A stretch of 9,715 nt of DNA, taken from positions 5,150 through 14,864 of the forward strand of contig DBWK01000068.1 of assembly GCA_002308875.1 (NCBI GenBank). Direction: 5' to 3'. This DNA comes from Treponema sp. UBA1240 (GTDB lineage: Bacteria > Spirochaetota > Spirochaetia > Treponematales > Treponemataceae). A model generated the notes under the pieces. It did not search any database. It saw nothing but the letters and a program-made list of their open reading frames with translations, and was not told the DNA's origin. The position numbers and the translations under genes were made by a program. Shown in pieces: positions 6,856-9,715 of the stretch; the stretch's first letter is position 1; every line of letters starts with the position of its first letter.

Positions 6856-6871
6856 ATATTCAGGATTTAAT

Positions 6872-8026
6872 ATGCGAAAATTACACAATATATTGGTTAC
6901 AGGTGGCGCAGGATTTATTGGCAACAACTTCATCCACTATTTGTTCAATATGCCATGCTCTGGCAATTCTGCTTTTACTGATGCAAATTTTGAAGGAAAC
7001 ATCGTAAATGTAGATTGTCTTACTTATGCCGGAAATCAGGAATCATTAAAAGATATCGAAGCATCTTTCGGTACAGGTGCAAATCAAAACGACAGGCGCT
7101 ATTTTTTCGAAAAGGTTAATATATGCGACAGAGCTGAAATAGAACGTATTTTTAAGCAATATGATATAGATACTGTCGTGCATTTCGCAGCAGAAAGTCA
7201 TGTAGACCGATCAGTTTTGGGACCACAGGCTTTTGTCCAGACAAATATAATCGGTACTTTTACATTGCTCGATGTAGCCCGGAATTTTTGGAAAAACGAA
7301 GACGGAACAATGCGTGACGATGTTTTGTTTCATCATATTTCAACTGATGAAGTGTACGGCTCTCTAGGCGAAACCGGATACTTTACCGAGACAACCCCGT
7401 ATGATCCGAGAAGTCCTTATTCATCAAGCAAGGCATCGAGCGACCACCTTGTAATGGCGTACTTCCATACATATGGATTGCCGATTACTCTTTCCAATTG
7501 TACGAACAACTATGGTCCGTGCCAGTTCCCTGAAAAGCTTATTCCTCTTATGATTTCTAATATGCAAGAAGGGAAGCCTCTTCCTGTTTATGGAGACGGA
7601 AAGAATATCCGTGACTGGATTTACGTTGAAGACCACAACAGAGCTGTCTGGCAAATTGTGAACAATGGCAAATCCGGGGAAAAATACAATATCGGTGGAG
7701 AAAACGAATGGGAAAACATCCATTTGCTGACTAAACTGATAGAACTAGTAGGTACAGAGCTTACCGAAAACGGAACAAAAGGCCGAACACCAGACGAAAT
7801 ATCAAAAACTATTACATACGTTAAAGACAGACCAGGTCATGACAGACGATATGCCATAGACTGCTCGAAAATCAAAAACGAACTTGGTTGGCAACGTAAA
7901 ATGACATTCGAGGAGGGTCTTCTTTTAACTGTCCGCTGGTATTTGGCTAACACGACCTGGATAGAAGGTATAAAAAGCGGCGAATATAAAAAATGGATTG
8001 AAAAAAATTATAATAATCGAGTTTAG
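6872..8026 (+). CDS. rmlB: dTDP-glucose 4,6-dehydratase
   Basis: A 384-residue cytoplasmic enzyme of the extended SDR family that converts dTDP-glucose to dTDP-4-keto-6-deoxyglucose, the second step toward dTDP-rhamnose and other deoxysugars of surface glycans. Motifs in order: NAD-binding TGGAGFIG (10-17); VDCLTYAGN (47-55); HFAAESHVDRS (104-114); STDEVYG (157-163) with the catalytic Thr-Asp-Glu; YSSSK (183-187), giving the Tyr and Lys of the active site; NNYGP (212-216); GDGKNIRDWIYVED (241-254); and DRPGHDRRYAID (319-330). Somewhat longer than typical RmlB proteins (about 340-360), with extra sequence near 27-42 and 62-76. No rmlA, rmlC or rmlD lies in the window, so the pathway must be completed elsewhere. 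The region after its stop carries hairpins but no U-rich terminator, so transcription may run into the 8138 gene. Confidence 0.95.
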   Translation: MRKLHNILVTGGAGFIGNNFIHYLFNMPCSGNSAFTDANFEGNIVNVDCLTYAGNQESLKDIEASFGTGANQNDRRYFFEKVNICDRAEIERIFKQYDIDTVVHFAAESHVDRSVLGPQAFVQTNIIGTFTLLDVARNFWKNEDGTMRDDVLFHHISTDEVYGSLGETGYFTETTPYDPRSPYSSSKASSDHLVMAYFHTYGLPITLSNCTNNYGPCQFPEKLIPLMISNMQEGKPLPVYGDGKNIRDWIYVEDHNRAVWQIVNNGKSGEKYNIGGENEWENIHLLTKLIELVGTELTENGTKGRTPDEISKTITYVKDRPGHDRRYAIDCSKIKNELGWQRKMTFEEGLLLTVRWYLANTTWIEGIKSGEYKKWIEKNYNNRV

Positions 8027-8137
8027 GGACAATTGGCGTCCCTGTAGTAATGATATCCTTATTCCATAAAGGATATTTCTTCCGCGTTCGAATTATTCAC
8101 AATTTGGATGCGGAAGAATACTACAAGGAGACGCCAC
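8025..8137 (+). promoter_or_regulatory. Structured leader RNA with alternative pairings that expose or hide the SD of the 8138 gene
   Basis: The leader of the 8138 gene contains four paired elements. P1 pairs TGGCGTC (8034-8040) with GACGCCA (8130-8136). With A8129 bulged, P1 continues through CCT (8041-8043) and AGG (8126-8128), so ten pairs bury the AAGGAG ribosome binding site. P2 is ATATCCTT/AAGGATAT (8053-8060/8069-8076). P3 is an 18-bp hairpin (8077-8094/8101-8118) directly abutting P2, giving a three-way junction. Alternatively, AGGGAC (8025-8030) pairs with GTCCCT (8038-8043), which would break P1 and free the ribosome binding site. The first element overlaps the rmlB stop codon. No known riboswitch class was recognised. 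The pairings are read directly; function is inferred. Confidence 0.55.
8125..8130 (+). promoter_or_regulatory. Ribosome binding site AAGGAG that sets the 8138 start
   Basis: AAGGAG lies 7 bases before the ATG at 8138. This decides against the in-frame ATG at 8108, which is 30 bases further upstream, has no such site and falls inside the P3 hairpin. Confidence 0.85.
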
Positions 8138-8533
8138 ATGAACTTTTCTGGAGAAACTGTAACAAAAGCAAATTTTGAAGTATTGGACGGAAAAATATTA
8201 AAACCGTTCTCGTACATTCTTACCGCTGAAGAGCTAAGGGAAACTTCTGAATTCAAAGCGGCACGAAACCGAGCTTTTTTGGCTTCCATAGGACTTCTTT
8301 CCGGAGGTTTCTTTCTTCCGGCTATCATAGGGTTCTGCTTATCAATACCTTTTGTCGGAACAGACTGTTTCACCATAAATTTTATATCAAACACAATTCT
8401 TTCAACAGTCTTCTGCCTGCCGCTTTCTCTGGCAATGATCGCAGGAGCAATTCCACTCTATAAGAAAATGGTGGACCGCTTCTACAAAAGATTCGGATTC
8501 ATAAAAATTGAACGCAAACTAAAAATCGCATAA
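8138..8533 (+). CDS. Small integral membrane protein of unknown function
   Basis: A 131-residue protein that I do not recognise. The first 45 residues are soluble and mixed-charge (MNFSGETVTKANFEVLDGKI). Two hydrophobic regions follow: about 46-72 (FLASIGLLSGGFFLPAIIGF), possibly one long or two short helices, and about 80-107 (through ISNTILSTVFCLPLSLAMIA). The C-terminus is very basic (YKKMVDRFYKRFGFIKIERK, 108-127), which by the positive-inside rule puts it in the cytoplasm. No signal peptide or catalytic motif is seen. The start at 8138 is set by a strong ribosome binding site. The gene sits 111 bases after rmlB behind a structured leader and ends before a strong terminator. Such an elaborate leader suggests tight translational control, fitting a small membrane protein, transporter or stress protein, but no function is claimed. 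Confidence 0.8.
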   Translation: MNFSGETVTKANFEVLDGKILKPFSYILTAEELRETSEFKAARNRAFLASIGLLSGGFFLPAIIGFCLSIPFVGTDCFTINFISNTILSTVFCLPLSLAMIAGAIPLYKKMVDRFYKRFGFIKIERKLKIA

Positions 8534-8575
8534 AAGCAAATACCATGCATCAATAAACTATCTCCACTCCCCCCC

Positions 8576-8614
8576 GGTGCGATTGAGCTTAAAAACCTCA
8601 ATCGCACCATTTTT
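8576..8614 (+). terminator. Rho-independent terminator after the 8138 gene
   Basis: A perfect 12-bp stem (GGTGCGATTGAG at 8576-8587, CTCAATCGCACC at 8597-8608) with a 9-base loop is followed by ATTTTT (8609-8614). The U-rich side is on the plus strand only, so it serves the rmlB/8138 transcript. A run of seven C residues precedes it (8569-8575). Confidence 0.9.
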
Positions 8615-8658
8615 CATTCTGATATGCACTTTTTCTTACGCAATCTGATGTCAGACAT

Positions 8659-8687
8659 AAAAAAAGACCGCTTTCGACGGTCTTTTT
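8659..8687 (-). terminator. Bidirectional rho-independent terminator, mainly for flaB
   Basis: AAAAAGACCG (8661-8670) pairs perfectly with CGGTCTTTTT (8678-8687) around a 7-base loop. Read on the minus strand the hairpin ends in seven U residues (8665-8659), 69 bases after the flaB stop. Read on the plus strand it ends in five U, so it also backs up the 8576-8614 terminator. Confidence 0.9.
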
Positions 8688-8715
8688 CCATTCAGAAACT
8701 CTTTCAAACTGCTGA

Positions 8716-8745
8716 GTCAAGGCATTAAGCATAGCGTGCCTTGAC
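8716..8745 (-). other. Hairpin in the flaB 3' untranslated region
   Basis: GTCAAGGCA (8716-8724) and TGCCTTGAC (8737-8745) form a perfect 9-bp stem with a 12-base loop, 10 bases past the flaB stop and 28 bases before the terminator hairpin. No U-tract follows, so it is not itself an intrinsic terminator. A role in mRNA stability or protein binding is possible but not shown. Confidence 0.55.
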
Positions 8746-8755
8746 CAGACGTATA

Positions 8756-9616
8756 TTACTGCAACAGGCTGAGTACGTTCTGAGAAGACTGGTTCGCCTG
8801 AGCAAGCATTGCTGTACCGGCCTGCTTGAGAACCTGGTTCTTTGTGTATTCAACCATTTCTGAAGCCATGTCAGTATCGCGAATGCGGGATTCTGAAGCC
8901 TGCAAGTTCTCAGCACCGACTGTAACACCGGTGTATGCGTGTTCAAGACGATTCTGGTATGCACCAAGGTCTGCACGCTGCTTGTTAATCTTCTTCAGAG
9001 CCTCATCAAGAGTTCCGATAGCACGGTTTGCTGAATCAGGATCCTGCAGACTCATGATCTCTTCTGTACCAATTGTACGCAGGTTGAGTGCTGACGCTGT
9101 CATTGTACCAATGAACATCTGTACGCGCTGATCCATATTAGCACCAACGTGAAGCCACATTGAAGCTGTAACAGAGTTTGTACCTGTATCCTGTGCAAAG
9201 CGGCCTGTGAGCAGGTTCAAACCATTGAACTGTGCCTGGCTTGCGATGCGGTCTACTTCGGCAACAAGCTGAGAAACTTCGACCTGAATCTGCATACGGT
9301 CTTCTTCCGTGTAAATACCGTTAGAAGCCTGGATAGCAAGCTCACGAACTCTCTGTACAATGTCGGTTGTTTCCTGCAGATAACCTTCTGTTGTCTGGAT
9401 GAAAGAAATACCGTCTTGTATGTTCTTTGCTGCTCGGTTTAAACCACGGATCTGTCCGCGCATTTTCTCTGACACTGCAAGACCTGAAGCATCGTCACCG
9501 GCGCGATTGATTCTCAAGCCGGATGAAAGCTTTTCCATGTTTTTCTGTGTTGACAGATTCGTCGCATTGGTCTGACGCTGTGCGAACATTGCACTCATGT
9601 TGTGATTAATAACCAT
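8756..9616 (-). CDS. flaB: Periplasmic flagellar filament core protein FlaB (flagellin)
   Basis: A 286-residue flagellin, the usual length of treponemal FlaB proteins. It has only the conserved D0/D1 helices and a short middle part, without the variable D2/D3 domains of enteric flagellins. N-terminal signatures are MVINHNMSAMFAQRQ (1-15), KNMEKLSSGLRINRAGDDAS (25-44), LAVSEKMRGQIRGLNRA (46-62) and the D1 segment QRVRELAIQ (88-96), which matches the TLR5-recognised flagellin motif. C-terminal signatures are RADLGAYQNRLEHA (214-227), ASESRIRDTDMASEMV (240-255) and NVLSLLQ (280-286). No Sec signal peptide: flagellins leave through the flagellar type III apparatus and here would assemble in the periplasm. 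AAGGAG on the minus strand (9629-9624), 7 bases before the ATG, sets the start at 9616 rather than the in-frame ATG at 9676. GC is about 50% in sampled stretches, higher than the transport operon, consistent with high-expression codon use. Treponemes usually carry several flaB paralogues, so the copy number of this one is undecided. Confidence 0.97.
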   Translation of the reverse strand: MVINHNMSAMFAQRQTNATNLSTQKNMEKLSSGLRINRAGDDASGLAVSEKMRGQIRGLNRAAKNIQDGISFIQTTEGYLQETTDIVQRVRELAIQASNGIYTEEDRMQIQVEVSQLVAEVDRIASQAQFNGLNLLTGRFAQDTGTNSVTASMWLHVGANMDQRVQMFIGTMTASALNLRTIGTEEIMSLQDPDSANRAIGTLDEALKKINKQRADLGAYQNRLEHAYTGVTVGAENLQASESRIRDTDMASEMVEYTKNQVLKQAGTAMLAQANQSSQNVLSLLQ

Positions 9617-9623
9617 ACTGTAT

Positions 9624-9629
9624 CTCCTT
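9624..9629 (-). promoter_or_regulatory. flaB ribosome binding site
   Basis: AAGGAG on the minus strand, 7 bases from the ATG at 9616. It excludes the 20-residue longer reading, whose added residues are encoded by the repeat-bearing leader. Confidence 0.9.
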
Positions 9630-9650
9630 GAATTTACTGTATCGTTTTTA

Positions 9651-9691
9651 GCCAGCCGTATGCCTGCGTCTGACAACGCCAGACCGTATGC
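9651..9691. repeat. Imperfect direct repeat in the flaB leader
   Basis: GCCAGCCGTATGC (9651-9663) recurs as GCCAGACCGTATGC (9678-9691), identical apart from one extra A, with start points 27 bases apart. The repeats lie 35 to 75 bases upstream of the flaB start. They could be regulator sites or parts of the 5' untranslated region; the flaB promoter itself could not be identified with confidence in the window. Confidence 0.5.
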
Positions 9692-9715
9692 AGTTTACTT
9701 TGCTGCACTAATTAG

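Noticed and set aside
8009..8014. TATAAT inside the end of rmlB as a dedicated promoter for the 8138 gene
   Set aside because: No acceptable -35 box is found 16 to 18 bases upstream, and the region is a run of A/T. If real, transcription would begin at about 8021, just before the structured leader, so it merits checking.
8053..8080. ATATCCTT/AAGGATAT hairpin as an rmlB terminator
   Set aside because: The stem is 8 bp and AT-rich, with only a broken T-run (TTCTT) after it; it fits better as P2 of the leader structure.
8569..8575. Run of seven C as a phase-variable homopolymer tract
   Set aside because: It lies between a stop codon and a terminator, away from any promoter or reading frame, so length changes would have no evident effect.
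8826..9131. Plus-strand open frame opposite flaB, and similar open frames opposite the permeases
   Set aside because: They lie wholly within well-identified genes on the other strand, lack ribosome binding sites and show no recognisable protein features.
9617..9715. Sigma-28 (FliA-type) promoter for flaB
   Set aside because: TAAA-like and CGATA-like pieces exist on the minus strand but not at the required spacing; no match good enough to annotate.

Overview
The window looks like chromosomal DNA of a Treponema-type spirochaete. The strongest evidence is a flagellin of exactly 286 residues at the right-hand end, in the size and sequence class of the treponemal periplasmic flagellar core protein FlaB. 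The low-GC genes with Sec signal peptides and an outer-membrane-type protein also fit a diderm spirochaete. The species cannot be fixed from the sequence.

Layout. At the left edge (21-335, +) is a small, relatively GC-rich eight-cysteine protein of the DUF6171 type. A low-GC plus-strand run follows: a degenerate SDR-like protein (452-1102), two FtsX/MacB-type ABC permeases (1161-2621 and 2618-3901), a LolA-like periplasmic protein (3913-4692) and an outer-membrane beta-barrel candidate with an Asp-rich N-terminus (4689-5969). The last four are joined by 4-base ATGA overlaps or an 11-base gap and form one operon. The matching LolD/MacB-type ATPase (5966-6709, -) faces this operon, and the two stop codons overlap inside one TTAA. 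Together these genes read as an envelope transport machine: ATPase plus two permeases in the inner membrane, a periplasmic lipid or lipoprotein carrier, and an outer-membrane partner. The cargo is inferred from family membership only.

A divergent intergenic region separates the ATPase from rmlB (6872-8026, +), a dTDP-glucose 4,6-dehydratase. Next comes a 131-residue membrane protein of unknown function (8138-8533, +), whose leader can fold into two mutually exclusive RNA structures, one of which hides its ribosome binding site. Two terminators follow, and flaB (8756-9616, -) reads toward them.

The main unusual signals are regulatory. First, two genes (452 and 6709-) share the arrangement TTGARA-17 bp-TATAAT-6 bp-ATG without a Shine-Dalgarno sequence, which predicts leaderless mRNAs. 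Second, the 8025-8137 leader resembles a translational riboswitch or another SD-sequestering cis element. Third, an 8-bp ATCCCGAT element precedes both divergent promoters in the ATPase/rmlB intergenic region. Fourth, a D-x-L-F-acidic-D motif is shared by one permease and the outer-membrane candidate of the same operon. No CRISPR array, insertion sequence, tRNA or rRNA was seen.
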